Shown: positions 1 to 7,893 of the stretch, piece by piece
Position numbering within the stretch: position 1 is the first letter of the stretch
Layout: every line of letters starts with the position of its first letter
Origin: PWQG01 sp050486205
GTDB lineage: Bacteria; Pseudomonadota; Gammaproteobacteria; Pseudomonadales; Pseudohongiellaceae
Direction: 5' to 3'
NCBI GenBank assembly: GCA_050486205.1
Contig: JBJHCW010000005.1
Span: forward strand, 1-64,000
Length of the DNA: 64,000 nt
Program-made: the position numbers and the translations under genes
The notes under the pieces: generated by a model
What the model saw: only the letters and a program-made list of their open reading frames with translations
Told to the model about the DNA's origin: nothing
The model's database searches: none

Positions 1-1
1 G

Positions 2-216
2 CCCACGCTTGTTAACGGGCTCGGCAATGCCGGCGCCTTCGCTGCACCGGGCTACTGCGCTGAATACCTGTTGCTGCAGGTATGGGCCTCACCTTATCGC
101 TTTATGAATGATAGGGAAATAATGGAAATTCGATCATACAATCGACTGCACAGCGACAATATTTCCGCCGCGTTGCAGCTCCAAAATTGCGCGAGAGCGC
201 GGGCGTTACAGGGCTA
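2..216 (+). CDS. Possible 3' end of an upstream cassette gene
   Basis: One frame is open from the window edge to a TAG at 214-216 and reads through the first attC-like repeat. The first 30 or so codons look coding-like, with mixed hydrophobic and charged residues. The later codons simply translate the repeat. It could be the tail of the cassette preceding the first attC, with its stop lost, or chance. No family is recognisable. Confidence 0.25.
134..210 (+). repeat. attC-like recombination site 1
   Basis: This block shares the string ATCGACTG.ACAGCGAC and the terminal GGGCGTTA with a second block at 950-1028, at nearly equal length, and an open reading frame starts 11 bases after it. That is the layout of integron cassettes, in which each gene is followed by an attC ending in a GTTR-type core. 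The 5' simple site reads ATACAATCG where the second copy has ATAACAATCG, so the AAC core triplet is damaged and this copy may recombine poorly. Confidence 0.55.
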
Positions 217-220
217 GATC

Positions 221-955
221 ATGACCGCAGAGCTTCAAAGAACACTAGCCTTAGACCAGGAGTTGTTAAACGCGGTGAGGCTCATCAAAGCAGGTCTAGG
301 TCAGCTTCAGTCGCTTGATGCTGGCAATGATTTCTACCATCTACCGCTATTAACTTTGGCTAGTGGATTCGAGCGGTTTATGAAGGTTACATTATGCTTT
401 CGCTGGCTTGAGGTGCATGGCAGCTTTCCGACAAGCAAGGCTTTTCCATCTGGACGAGGCGGGCATGACCTTAAATGTCTGCTCGAGAAAATTCGCACAG
501 AATGCTTTTTAGATGACTACGTAGACAATATTCCAGTAGCTAAGGCTGACGTCGAGTATCTCAATTCAACGGCGCTACTGTCGTTTATTTCAGTTCTAAG
601 CGACTTTGGACAAGCTGCGAGGTATTACAATCTGGATATTATCGTTGGCCGTAAGGTTCAAACTGAGGATCCAGACGCTGCGTGGCAACGGCTCGAGACA
701 GAAATACTTTTAACTCGCAAGGATCTAATGGATGAAATTACTAATAACCCTGCAAGTAGTCGAATCCATGCAGAAATCAATAACGAGGTCGTTTCGCGGC
801 TTGAGAGATTCGCGAGAGCTCTCGCCAGACTTTATACGATAGGCAAAATTGGAGTAGAGGCGAAGAGGTACCTCGGCTACATTGGCCCTTTTCTTTATCT
901 GTCAGATTCTGATCTTGGAACAAAAAGATATGAGTTGTCGGGCAACGCCCTATAA
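221..955 (+). CDS. Cassette-borne hypothetical protein, possibly HEPN-like
   Basis: A 244-residue, mostly helical, soluble protein with no signal peptide. It starts 11 bases after attC-like site 1, and its TAA stop lies inside the 5' simple site of attC-like site 2, which is typical of a cassette gene. Around residues 45-90 the segment ASGFERFMKV followed by a GHDLK motif resembles helical HEPN-type proteins of abortive infection systems, where a helix is followed by a (K/G)HDL motif. The canonical HEPN RNase motif (R-x4-6-H) is not evident, so the assignment is weak. The gene is AT-richer than the core chromosome, which fits horizontal origin. No promoter is visible, as expected for a cassette read from an upstream promoter. 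Confidence 0.7.
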   Translation: MTAELQRTLALDQELLNAVRLIKAGLGQLQSLDAGNDFYHLPLLTLASGFERFMKVTLCFRWLEVHGSFPTSKAFPSGRGGHDLKCLLEKIRTECFLDDYVDNIPVAKADVEYLNSTALLSFISVLSDFGQAARYYNLDIIVGRKVQTEDPDAAWQRLETEILLTRKDLMDEITNNPASSRIHAEINNEVVSRLERFARALARLYTIGKIGVEAKRYLGYIGPFLYLSDSDLGTKRYELSGNAL

Positions 956-1028
956 CAATCGACTGTACAGCGACCGATTTTTCGCTGCTCCGCTGCTCAA
1001 AACCGGCGCGTGAGCCGGGCGTTATGTG
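950..1028 (+). repeat. attC-like recombination site 2
   Basis: The 5' part CTATAAC and the 3' part GTTATGT are imperfect complements, as expected for the R'' and R' simple sites of an attC. Internally, CAGCGA and TCGCTG are complementary and can form part of the folded bottom strand. It shares its left and right ends with the repeat at 134-210. The stop codon of the preceding gene overlaps its left end. A VCR-type or environmental attC is the best reading. Confidence 0.65.
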
Positions 1029-1083
1029 TTTTATCACACCAATCAAGGCTGGGAATATTATCGGACCTTGTTGCAGGAAATAG

Positions 1084-1290
1084 GTGAACATTACGAATAT
1101 TAAGGGATTGCCAGCCTGGGCTAAAACCTTGCTAGCTATTGTCCTTTCAGTAGTTGGTAGCGGACTTTGGGCAATACTCGCAGGAATGTTTAATTTCCCC
1201 GACATTCTCATCGTAATAGGGGCTCTAGCGATTACGACGGGTATACTCATAAATATTCTTGGCAATCAAGAGAAAATAGATCAAAGGTGA
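1084..1290 (+). CDS. Small two-helix membrane protein (second cassette)
   Basis: 68 residues starting at GTG, with an AGGA-type ribosome site a few bases upstream. Two hydrophobic segments (about residues 12-35 and 40-60) are joined by a short FNFPD turn. It begins about 55 bases after attC-like site 2, so it reads as the second cassette gene. No attC is seen after it, because an IS3-family element inserted 35 bases downstream. No family is recognisable. Confidence 0.55.
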   Translation: MNITNIKGLPAWAKTLLAIVLSVVGSGLWAILAGMFNFPDILIVIGALAITTGILINILGNQEKIDQR

Positions 1291-1396
1291 CTTCCGAGCA
1301 GATAGCAATCATGGGTACCCCAGAGTGTAATCCCCCCGAAAATTCAGAGCGGTTATAAGTAGAAAATTCCGATAAACTTAGCACAAGGAGTTTTCT

Positions 1397-1663
1397 ATGA
1401 GAAAGTCACGATTTACCGACCACCAGATCCTGGCCATATTGAAGCAGGCCGAGTCCGGAGTCCCGGTTCCCGAGCTGTGCCGCGAGCACGGCATGAGCAG
1501 TGCAACTTTTTACAAATGGCGGGCCAAGTTCGGCGGCATGGACGCCTCGCTGATGAAGCGCATGAAGGAGCTCGAGGAGGAGAACCGGCGGCTGAAGAAG
1601 ATGTACGCCGAGGAAAAGCTCAAAGCCGAGATTCGCCAGGAGGCCCTTGAGGGAAAGTACTGA
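1397..1663 (+). CDS. IS3-family transposase OrfA
   Basis: 88 residues. An N-terminal helix-turn-helix (about residues 1-45, containing FTDHQILAIL and CREHGMSSATFYKW) is followed by a leucine-zipper-type coiled coil (MKELEEENRRLKKMY). This is the DNA-binding half of an IS3-family transposase, and it resembles the IS407 subgroup in its opening residues. The full OrfAB transposase is normally made by -1 frameshifting into orfB. AGGAG lies just upstream of the start. It appears intact. Confidence 0.9.
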   Translation: MRKSRFTDHQILAILKQAESGVPVPELCREHGMSSATFYKWRAKFGGMDASLMKRMKELEEENRRLKKMYAEEKLKAEIRQEALEGKY

Positions 1664-1683
1664 AGCCATCTCATCGCCGTGAG

Positions 1684-2481
1684 ATGGCAGCCCAAGCAGT
1701 GAAGAGCCGCGGTATCAGCATCCGCTTTGCCTGTCTGTGTATGGGCGTGAGTGAGTCCTGCTACCACTATCAACCCAAGCTGGACTCGGAAAATGCCGTG
1801 TTGGCCGATTGGTTGATCCGTCTGACAATGGCCAACAAACGCTGGGGGTTCGGACTGTGTTTTCTGTACCTGCGCAATGTTAAAGGCTACCCCTGGAACC
1901 ACAAACGGCTGTCCCGCATCTATCGGGAGTTGGAGTTGAACTTGAGAATCAAACCCAAGCGCCGGATCAAGCGCGACAAACCCGATGCGTTGAGCGTACC
2001 GACTGCTGTTAACCAGATCTGGTCGATGGATTTCATGAGCGACTCGCTGATCGATGGTCGCACGCTTCGCACCTTCAACGTGATCGATGATTACAACCGT
2101 GAAGGCCTGGGCATTGATGTGGACCTGTCCCTGCCCAGCCTGCGCGTGATCCGTTCGCTGGAGCAGATCATCGAGTGGCGCGGCGTTCCGGCAGCCATTC
2201 GCCTGGACAACGGCCCGGAATACATCTCGCAATCACTGATTGACTGGGCCAACAGCAAGCGGATTACGCTGCTGTATATTCAGCCGGGCAAGCCGACCCA
2301 GAACGCCTACATTGAGCGTTTCAACCGGACGGCTCGTCATGAATGGTTGGATCTGCATCAGTTCCATTCAGTTGAACACGCTCAGAAGTTGGCCACTGAG
2401 TGGCTGTGGAAATACAATAACGAACGACCCCATACAGGCATCGGCGGCGTACCGCCGCGACGATTACTGATGGCGGCATGA
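1684..2481 (+). CDS. IS3-family transposase OrfB (DDE integrase domain)
   Basis: 265 residues with an rve-type catalytic core. The DDE triad is visible as D116 (WSMDFM), D175 (RLDNGPEY) and E211 (AYIERFNR); the last two are 36 residues apart, as in the DD(35)E family. The C-terminus (NERPHTGIGGVPPRRLL) is typical of IS3 OrfB. It would normally be expressed as an OrfAB fusion by ribosomal frameshifting near 1640-1684. A closely related 3' tail of another copy occurs inverted at 8861-8986. Confidence 0.93.
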   Translation: MAAQAVKSRGISIRFACLCMGVSESCYHYQPKLDSENAVLADWLIRLTMANKRWGFGLCFLYLRNVKGYPWNHKRLSRIYRELELNLRIKPKRRIKRDKPDALSVPTAVNQIWSMDFMSDSLIDGRTLRTFNVIDDYNREGLGIDVDLSLPSLRVIRSLEQIIEWRGVPAAIRLDNGPEYISQSLIDWANSKRITLLYIQPGKPTQNAYIERFNRTARHEWLDLHQFHSVEHAQKLATEWLWKYNNERPHTGIGGVPPRRLLMAA

Positions 2482-2525
2482 ATTTCTACGAATAACTGCT
2501 CCGCAATTTGGGGGGATTACACAGG

Positions 2526-2945
2526 ATGATTACTAACTTTAGCTATCTTGAACAGGCATCAAAACTTGTAAATTGTGAAGGAGATCCATGTGATTTCGGC
2601 TGCACTGAGGGAGATATCGACAAAATGATTGCTCATGCCAAGGAAAAGTTCCCGGCCAAGCCCTATCGCGTCGTGTCTAATTGGTGTTGGGGCGACCTCG
2701 AAGTAGCTCCCGGGCAAGTAGACATATTCCATAGAAAAGACGTGCTGCCGTGTTTCATCTATGCTAACAAAATTATTCAAGATGAAAGGGCTCCGTGGGA
2801 CAAGGGGTTATCCGTGAGGACCACGCTTCTAGTAGAGTTTCATCGAGATTGCATTTTTACCACAAGGAACTCCAACTATATCCTAGTCGGGTCCGGCTCT
2901 CGCATGACGGTCCACCCGTCGGTATTCACCAGCTTGTTCTTCTAA
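2526..2945 (+). CDS. Cassette-type hypothetical protein (DUF6957-like?)
   Basis: 139 residues from ATG 2526, starting five bases after the IS3 right end; an upstream in-frame start would lie inside the IS, so I reject it. The central part, with VVSNWCWGD, then PCFIYA and a later VRTTLLVEF, recalls small Pseudomonas proteins that I associate with DUF6957, but only from memory. The sequence is cysteine-containing, soluble and lacks a signal peptide. It is probably the third cassette gene, and its own promoter and any preceding attC were displaced by the insertion. Function unknown. Confidence 0.6.
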   Translation: MITNFSYLEQASKLVNCEGDPCDFGCTEGDIDKMIAHAKEKFPAKPYRVVSNWCWGDLEVAPGQVDIFHRKDVLPCFIYANKIIQDERAPWDKGLSVRTTLLVEFHRDCIFTTRNSNYILVGSGSRMTVHPSVFTSLFF

Positions 2946-3142
2946 GACCGTAGCCGGAGCGATCGCTATAGGTATGTCACCGCAATTCCATGTCCATTCG
3001 TCTATTAGATTTCACATGTGAAATTTCCAGAGAGCTTGATATGAGAAGATTTGAGGGGCGCTTAGTCAGCTTTTTCGAGACTGGCATGGAAGGCACCGCT
3101 TGGGCAATTGAGCGGTCTGGGTACAGTGGCTAGAGTTATGCT

Positions 3143-4501
3143 GATTTCTGGTGTATGGCAATGAGCTGAAGGGGTGGCGTATCCTGTTGGTTGATCACGA
3201 CCAAGATCACAACCAACAGAAGGAGATACGCCATGAACAAGTCTACATTGCATTCGATTTCGCAGCCACAGGTGGAGAGCGATCCATTGCACGAGTTGAT
3301 CAGAAGCGGTGCCCGGGACATCATCAGCGCGGCGGTAGAGGCCGAGCTCGCGCAGTTGCTGGAGCGCTATAGCGAACTGAAGGACGAGCAAGGACGCCGT
3401 GCCGTTGTGCGCAACGGCTACCTGCCAGAGCGCAGCGTGCAGACCGGCGTCGGCGATGTGTCGGTCAAGGTGCCCAAGGTACGCGATCGCAGCGGTAGTG
3501 GTGTCAAGTTCAACAGCACGCTGCTGCCGCCCTACCTGAAGCGGGCCAAGAGCATCGAGGAGCTGATCCCCTGGCTGTACCTGCGCGGGGTCTCCACCGG
3601 TGATTTTCAAGAGGCCCTTGCGGCGCTGGTCGGCGAACAAGCCAGTGGCCTGTCCGCCAGCACAATCAGTCGGCTCTAGGACCGCTGGCAGGACGAGCAC
3701 GAACAATGGCAGCGGCGTGATCTGAGCAACAAGCGCTACGTCTACCTGTGGGCCGACGGCGTGTACGCCAACGTGCGTCAGGACGATCGTCTGTGCTTGC
3801 TGGTGATTCTGGGCGTGACCGAGCACGGGCGCAAGGAACTGGTGGCGGTCGAGGATGGTTACCGCGAGTCCGAGGCCAGTTGGCTGGAGGTACTGCGCGG
3901 GCTGCAGCATCGCGGCCTGACCATTGCTCCGAAGCTGGCCACCGGCGACGGCGCCCTGGGCTTCTGGAAGGCGCTGCACAAGGTGTTCCCGGAAACGCGC
4001 CCCCAGCGCTGCTGGGTACACAAGACGGCCAACGTGCTCAACAAGCTTCCCAAAGCGATGCAGCCCAAGGTCAAGGCGGCACTGCATGAGATTTATCAGG
4101 CCGACACGCGGGAGGCGGCCCACAAGGCGTTTGACCGCGCCTTGACCCGCTTCCAGGACAAGTACCCGAAGGCCATGGATTGCCTGGCCAGGGATCGGGA
4201 AGAGCTGCTGGCGTTTTATGATTATCCGGCTGCTCATTGGATACATCTGCGCACGACCAACCCGATAGAATCGACCTTTGCCACAGTGCGGCTGAGGACG
4301 AAAAAGACCCGCAACTGTGGCTCCATGGCCACCACTCTGGCCATGGTCTTCAAGCTGCTGGGTTCAGCGGAAAAGCGCTGGAAGCGTATCAAGGGATTCA
4401 GGATGCTGGAGCTGGTCATTAATAACGTCGAGTTCCGCGATGGAGAGCAAGTAACAGATCAATCAGTCAGGAACGCTGCTTGATTGGCATACACCAGATT
4501 T
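3143..4501 (+). mobile_element. IS256-family insertion sequence, defective
   Basis: Imperfect terminal inverted repeats share TCTGGTGTATG.CAAT at the left (about 3146-3162) and at the right in complement (about 4483-4500). Inside lies a single mutator-type transposase gene with an amber codon, so the element cannot move by itself. The right end cuts an IS30-type transposase gene, showing that this element landed in an older insertion. The outermost bases are uncertain by a few positions, and I see no clear 8-bp target duplication. The 200 bases before it (2946-3142) hold no recognisable gene. Confidence 0.82.
3233..4483 (+). pseudogene. IS256-family (mutator) transposase, amber-interrupted
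   Basis: The frame runs 417 codons from ATG 3233, preceded by AAGGAG, to TGA 4483, but TAG at 3677-3679 stops it after STISRL. The text resumes directly with DRWQDEHEQW, so one base change (for example AAG to TAG) inactivated an otherwise full-length gene. Family marks are the N-terminal GYLPERSVQT...VKVPKVRDR, then YVYLWADGVYANVR with a catalytic Asp, RCWVHKTANVLNKLP, and the C-terminal TNPIESTFATVRLRT around the catalytic Glu. Confidence 0.9.
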
Positions 4502-4662
4502 GACAATAACTCTCCATGGTACTGTAAGTAGGAAAAGACGGTAGCTGGAGGCTTGTCAATAGCTTTAGCTATACGACTCATCGGGCTTCCATTCTCCCAC
4601 TCGGTCCAAATAACAGCTTTTTTCTTGTCGGTCATTGTATGTGCGCCCTGCATCTTCTCCAC
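4502..4662 (-). pseudogene. IS30-family transposase, N-terminal fragment
   Basis: About 45-54 residues remain. The HTH region VIWTEWENGSPMSRIAKAI then PPATVFSYLQYHGEL matches the N-terminal helix-turn-helix of IS30-type transposases. The reading frame runs leftwards straight into the right end of the IS256-family element, which removed the rest. Either the ATG at 4662 or the one at 4635 could be the original start. Upstream, 4663-4714 is probably the rest of the IS30 left end. Confidence 0.7.
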
Positions 4663-4714
4663 CTCTACATGCTATCAAGTTTATTGGAGTGTTGCAGTGA
4701 CCGATTGAATCCAA

Positions 4715-4741
4715 GGCTCCGGATTTTCAGGGGGATTACAG
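4715..4741 (-). repeat. Orphan IS3-type terminal inverted repeat
   Basis: Read on the minus strand this starts TGTAATCCCCCTGAAAATCC and nearly matches the left end of the complete IS3 element (TGTAATCCCCCCGAAAATTC at 1326). No IS3 gene accompanies it. It is probably the remaining left tip of another IS3 copy that was interrupted by the IS30-type element. Confidence 0.6.
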
Positions 4742-4753
4742 TAGGACCAACTA

Positions 4754-5218
4754 ATGACAAAGCATTTACAGGCTGATACTTGGCACGAATTGGTTGATAA
4801 GGTAATGATATTCTTGGAATCGAATCATCTTAAGTATCAGAAAAGCCTCTATGCAGATTCTAGAAAGGACTACGGTAGCATCGTAGTCTGGCCGAGGATA
4901 ATGACTTGGCACGGAGAGAAATACTCAGCAGTAAAACTGATGAACGTCACAGTCCCTCCGGCGCTTCGCCGACAAGGCGAGTACAAACGCTTACTTGCGC
5001 TTCTTGAAGGTTGCGGGCTTTACAGTCTTAGAATAGTAGAATCAGTTCAAGACGAGAACCTAATCCGTTTCCACCAATCAGCCGGAGAAGAACCAGGGCC
5101 ATATTCAGATCCTGAGATCCCATCATTTGCTAAAGTAGTCGGTGCGCCACTACAATCCCGGGCAAGGGATCAGCGCACAGGGACTGGCACCTCTGACAGC
5201 GCCAGCGCCAGCGTTTGA
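4754..5218 (+). CDS. Hypothetical protein, GNAT-like remnant
   Basis: 154 residues from ATG 4754. The middle (VKLMNVTVPPALRRQGEYKRLLALLEG followed by VESVQDENLIRFHQ, written here in parts) has the order of a GNAT acetyltransferase core: a beta strand, an R-R-Q-G motif like the acetyl-CoA loop, then a helix. The first 50 residues lack the usual full fold. After about residue 128 the composition changes to a repetitive SDSASASV tail just before the IS21-type element, so the true C-terminus is probably lost. It may be another damaged cassette gene. The GNAT assignment is tentative. Confidence 0.5.
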   Translation: MTKHLQADTWHELVDKVMIFLESNHLKYQKSLYADSRKDYGSIVVWPRIMTWHGEKYSAVKLMNVTVPPALRRQGEYKRLLALLEGCGLYSLRIVESVQDENLIRFHQSAGEEPGPYSDPEIPSFAKVVGAPLQSRARDQRTGTGTSDSASASV

Positions 5219-5258
5219 CTAAGATCGCATGTGCCTGCCCACGATGATGCGTACCAAC

Positions 5259-6125
5259 TGTCAACATCGGTCTAGTTTGTCCGCATTTCATCGGCGAAGA
5301 TTGTCCGGTTTTCATCGGTTTTTCTGTCACGCAGTAGTTGCACTTTCCTCCTCGATAGGTAGTTCAGCCGGTTTTCCGGTGCTTGTCAGCATGCCAGCCT
5401 TTCGCTTGTCCTTGAGCCGGTAGCTCTCGCCCTTGATGTTCAAGGTGGTCGAGTGATGCAGCAGGCGGTCCAGGATGGCTGTGGCGATCACCAACTGCGC
5501 GGTGGCGCCACCGAAGTGACGGAAAGCGCGCACTACCGACTCGTAAGTATGCTCGCTGTCCTGGCTGTCCGTGGCCCAGAGATGGAAGCGTCGCGAGTAA
5601 CCAAGGCTGTTCACTGCCAGCTCCACGCGGGTCGGTGTACCGGCGATACGCACACGGCTCTGGCCCCAGTCCTGTTGCATCTGCTGACCCGGTGTGGTCT
5701 CAAAGCGTACCGTCATCTTGCTGGGACGGCAGGCCCGCTTGGGCTGGATGTACTCACGCACCAGCGTGGCACCGCCGGTGTAACCGTGCTCGCGGATCTG
5801 CTGGAAGAGCACCTCGGCGTTCCAGACATTGCAGGACAGCTGATGATCAATAAAGGGCTTGAACGGATCGAGCTTGCTGGCACGGCGCCTGGCCGGACGT
5901 CCGGTGCGCGGCGCCGGCAGCGCCAGGTACCTGCGTACCGTGCGCTCACTGCACCCGATCTGATCGGCGATGTCGATCACATGCGCCCCCTAGTGGCGTA
6001 GTTGCTTTATCATGTAATAGTCCTCTCGGCTCAACATGGCGGCTTCCTCTTGGCTTCGTCACCAAAAAGGAAACCCCATTTGGGTTGGGAGGACAATCTA
6101 AACCGATGATTTGAGGACTTTTAGC
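5259..6125 (-). mobile_element. Internally deleted IS21-family element
   Basis: The ends carry related inverted repeats: CATCGGTCTAGTTTGTCCGC at the left, near 5265, and in complement CATCGGTTTAGATTGTCC at the right, near 6100. A second internal repeat (TTGTCCGG...CATCGG) is typical of the multiple terminal repeats of IS21. Inside, the start of istA is joined in frame to the end of istB, so the bulk of both genes is gone. The element is non-autonomous but could still be mobilised by a full IS21 relative. Confidence 0.8.
5327..6037 (-). pseudogene. istA'-'istB fusion pseudogene (IS21 family)
   Basis: The normal IstA start is ATG at 6037 (MLSREDYYMIKQLRH), but TAG at 5990-5992 ends it after 15 codons. 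Beyond the stop the frame continues with the IstA HTH (VIDIADQIGCSERTVRRYL) and the beginning of its integrase domain (QQMQQDWGQS). Near position 5480 it switches to the IstB C-terminus (AILDRLLHHSTTLNIKGESYRLKDKRKAG). The missing part includes most of the IstA catalytic core and the IstB ATPase. Two independent lesions, a nonsense codon and a large deletion, make it dead. Confidence 0.85.
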
Positions 6126-6471
6126 ACCGTTGCTTACACCTCGCCTGGTTGTCGGTGTTCCGTAAGGTTTTACGCAAATACCGATCTAGCGAGTGAGGCC
6201 GCGTCGAGGAAATGGAGAGGCTGGGGAGCTGTCGCAGGGGTGATCAGTGAAATGCGCTACCAGAACCACGTTTGGCTGGACGGCGATGAGCAATAAGCCG
6301 GTGGCCCGCCTAGCTCCCAGCAGAAGATTCCCATGAAGGTTGATTTTTAGGGGATTCCAGTATTCAGGGCGGATCTTTCCAGGTATGTTGGAATTTGGCA
6401 CCCACCTGAGCAATCGGGAGACACGATTTGCCAAAACTCAGACCAACACGACGTTTACTCGCAGACCCTGA
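6126..6471 (+). other. Gap without a recognisable gene
   Basis: About 350 bases between the IS21-type element and the open part of the recombinase. A short frame to 6296 has no recognisable similarity. I see no tRNA, attC or IS end here. It may hold the decayed 5' part of the recombinase gene. Confidence 0.4.
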
Positions 6472-7176
6472 ACATGGCCGGGGGAGGCTCAGGTAGTTGA
6501 TCGCCCTGGGCAGCTTGCTCATATCCTATGGGCCGCATCGAGAGGCCGCCTGGGTCGTCGGAATGTCGCTGTCATCTGGATGCTTTTTGGGAGCGGGATG
6601 CGCGTGAACGAGGTGGCGCACCTGAAGGTATCCGATGTGTTCTACCGAGACGGAGCGCTCAAAGAGGTTTTCATCATTCGTGGACTGACTACGAAAACTG
6701 ATCAGCACCGCCCTGGCTTTATCCTTGCCAAACAGCACAGAGAGGCCCTGATAGCGTGGCGAGACCAACGAGTGGCAGAGGGCGCACTTGTATCGCAGGA
6801 TGGCTCTTATGGCGGGCTCAGGCCTGACTCTGAGCTTATACTTGGTAGGCGCGGTAAGACCTGGCGCCGCCTAGCGTTCAACGATAAGAAGTACAAAACC
6901 GGGGGCGGTGATATTGTTACGACAAAAGTGTGTGGGTCGCTCGAAAACCTGGTGCGCGAACTGCTGAAAGGCGCAGGCCTGACCTATGGCTCCAGCCACT
7001 CAGGCAGACGCACTTTGGCAACGTGGCTGGATCGAAAAGGCTATGACCTTGAGCTGATCCAGTTGATTTTGGGTCACCGAAATCCCGACATGACGCTGGA
7101 GTACATCGACCCGGATCTGCCAAGAATTAAGTCGGCGTTTCAGTCTATTTGGTCGGGCGTGAAGGCTCCAGCTTAA
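6472..7176 (+). pseudogene. Tyrosine recombinase (phage-type integrase), 5' truncated
   Basis: From 6580 the product has the catalytic domain of a tyrosine recombinase: MLFGSGMRVNEVAHLK with the first Arg, SSHSGRRTLATWL with the H-x-x-R pair (S-H-S-G-R-R), then LILGHRN and the tyrosine in MTLEYIDPD. The frame is open and still homologous upstream to at least 6514 (AHILWAASRG), but a TGA at 6469 closes it and no good start codon lies in between. The core-binding N-terminal domain is therefore missing. It probably drove integration of this island at the tRNA fragment near 9500. It lacks the extra helix expected in integron IntI enzymes, as far as I can see. Confidence 0.8.
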
Positions 7177-7245
7177 AATGACCGCTTGCCATGGTCACCA
7201 AGCTAATTTATAGTGATGACTATACCCAATGACTATGGTGTATCC

Positions 7246-7482
7246 ATGAATAAGGAACAGGTAACAAAATCGCAGTTCAAGGCGAAGGCGCTTGAGTATT
7301 TCCGCAAGGTTGAAACCTCTGGCGAGCCGGTAGTGGTTACAGATCGCGGCCAGCCAACAGTAGAGATTCGGCGTTACCGGAGCGACAAGCGGTCGCCTCT
7401 TGAGCGACTGCGTGGAAGCGTTTTGGAGTTCAAGAACCCGACAGATCCGGTTGCTGAAGACGACTGGGAGGCTTTCGATTGA
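7246..7482 (+). CDS. Phd/YefM-type antitoxin
   Basis: 78 residues from ATG 7246 (an in-frame ATG at 7213 would add 11). The pattern FKAKALEYFRKVETSGEPVVVTDRGQP (given in pieces: FKAKALEYFRKVE, then GEPVVVTDRGQP) is the Phd/YefM DNA-binding and dimerisation core. It is followed by a short acidic C-terminus ending DDWEAFD, the part that normally plugs the toxin. The stop overlaps the start of the PIN toxin, so the pair is translationally coupled. Such antitoxins bind the toxin and repress their own promoter; an operator should lie in 7180-7245. Confidence 0.85.
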   Translation: MNKEQVTKSQFKAKALEYFRKVETSGEPVVVTDRGQPTVEIRRYRSDKRSPLERLRGSVLEFKNPTDPVAEDDWEAFD

Positions 7483-7880
7483 TCGTTCTCGACACTCACA
7501 CTCTGATTTGGTGGGTAAATGGTGACAGCCAGCTTTCCCCGAACGCCAAGGCGGCAATAGATCACGAGCAGCGGCATGAGGACGGAATCATTCTCGTGTC
7601 AGCAATATCGGCTTGGGAGATCGCTTTGCTCGTAGGGCGTGACCGCCTGACCCTGGGAATGAACCTTGATGATTGGCTTGAAACTGTCAGTGAAATTGAG
7701 GGGTTGCGGTTTGTGCCTGTTGATGAGGTAGTCGGCGTTGAGTCAACGCGTTTGCCGGGTGGCTTCCACAAAGACCCAGCCGACCGGATGATTACCGCTC
7801 TCGCCAGGCACTTCAACGCGCCGTTGGTTACAGCAGACGAAAGAATCCGAGCGTACAAGCACGTCCGGTCAATTTGGTGA
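7479..7880 (+). CDS. PIN-domain toxin, VapC family
   Basis: 133 residues starting at TTG 7479, overlapping the antitoxin stop (TTGA). The PIN-domain acidic residues are all present: D5 in MIVLDTHTLIWW, E47 in SAWEIALL, D102 in DPADRMITA and D120 in VTADERI. VapC toxins are Mg-dependent endoribonucleases cutting tRNA or rRNA; the target cannot be read from sequence. It looks intact, so the module may stabilise this otherwise decayed island. The pairing of a Phd-type antitoxin with a PIN toxin is common. Confidence 0.88.
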   Translation: MIVLDTHTLIWWVNGDSQLSPNAKAAIDHEQRHEDGIILVSAISAWEIALLVGRDRLTLGMNLDDWLETVSEIEGLRFVPVDEVVGVESTRLPGGFHKDPADRMITALARHFNAPLVTADERIRAYKHVRSIW

Positions 7881-7893
7881 TAGGAATACGGTT

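Larger units (their letters stand above)
1326..2521 (+). mobile_element. Complete IS3-family insertion sequence
   Basis: The element is bounded by inverted repeats beginning TGTAATCCCCCC at the left, with the complement GGGGGGATTACA at the right (2510-2521), and is about 1196 bp long. It carries the usual two overlapping-phase genes, orfA and orfB. No clean 3-4 bp target duplication is visible next to the ends. Both genes look intact, so it may still be active. It sits between the second cassette gene and the gene at 2526. A second copy of one terminal repeat, in the other orientation, lies at 4715-4741. Confidence 0.9.

Noticed and set aside
3062..4246. Long minus-strand open frame across the IS256 transposase
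   Set aside because: It is the antisense of a well-recognised transposase frame, and its translation has low-complexity, non-globular composition.
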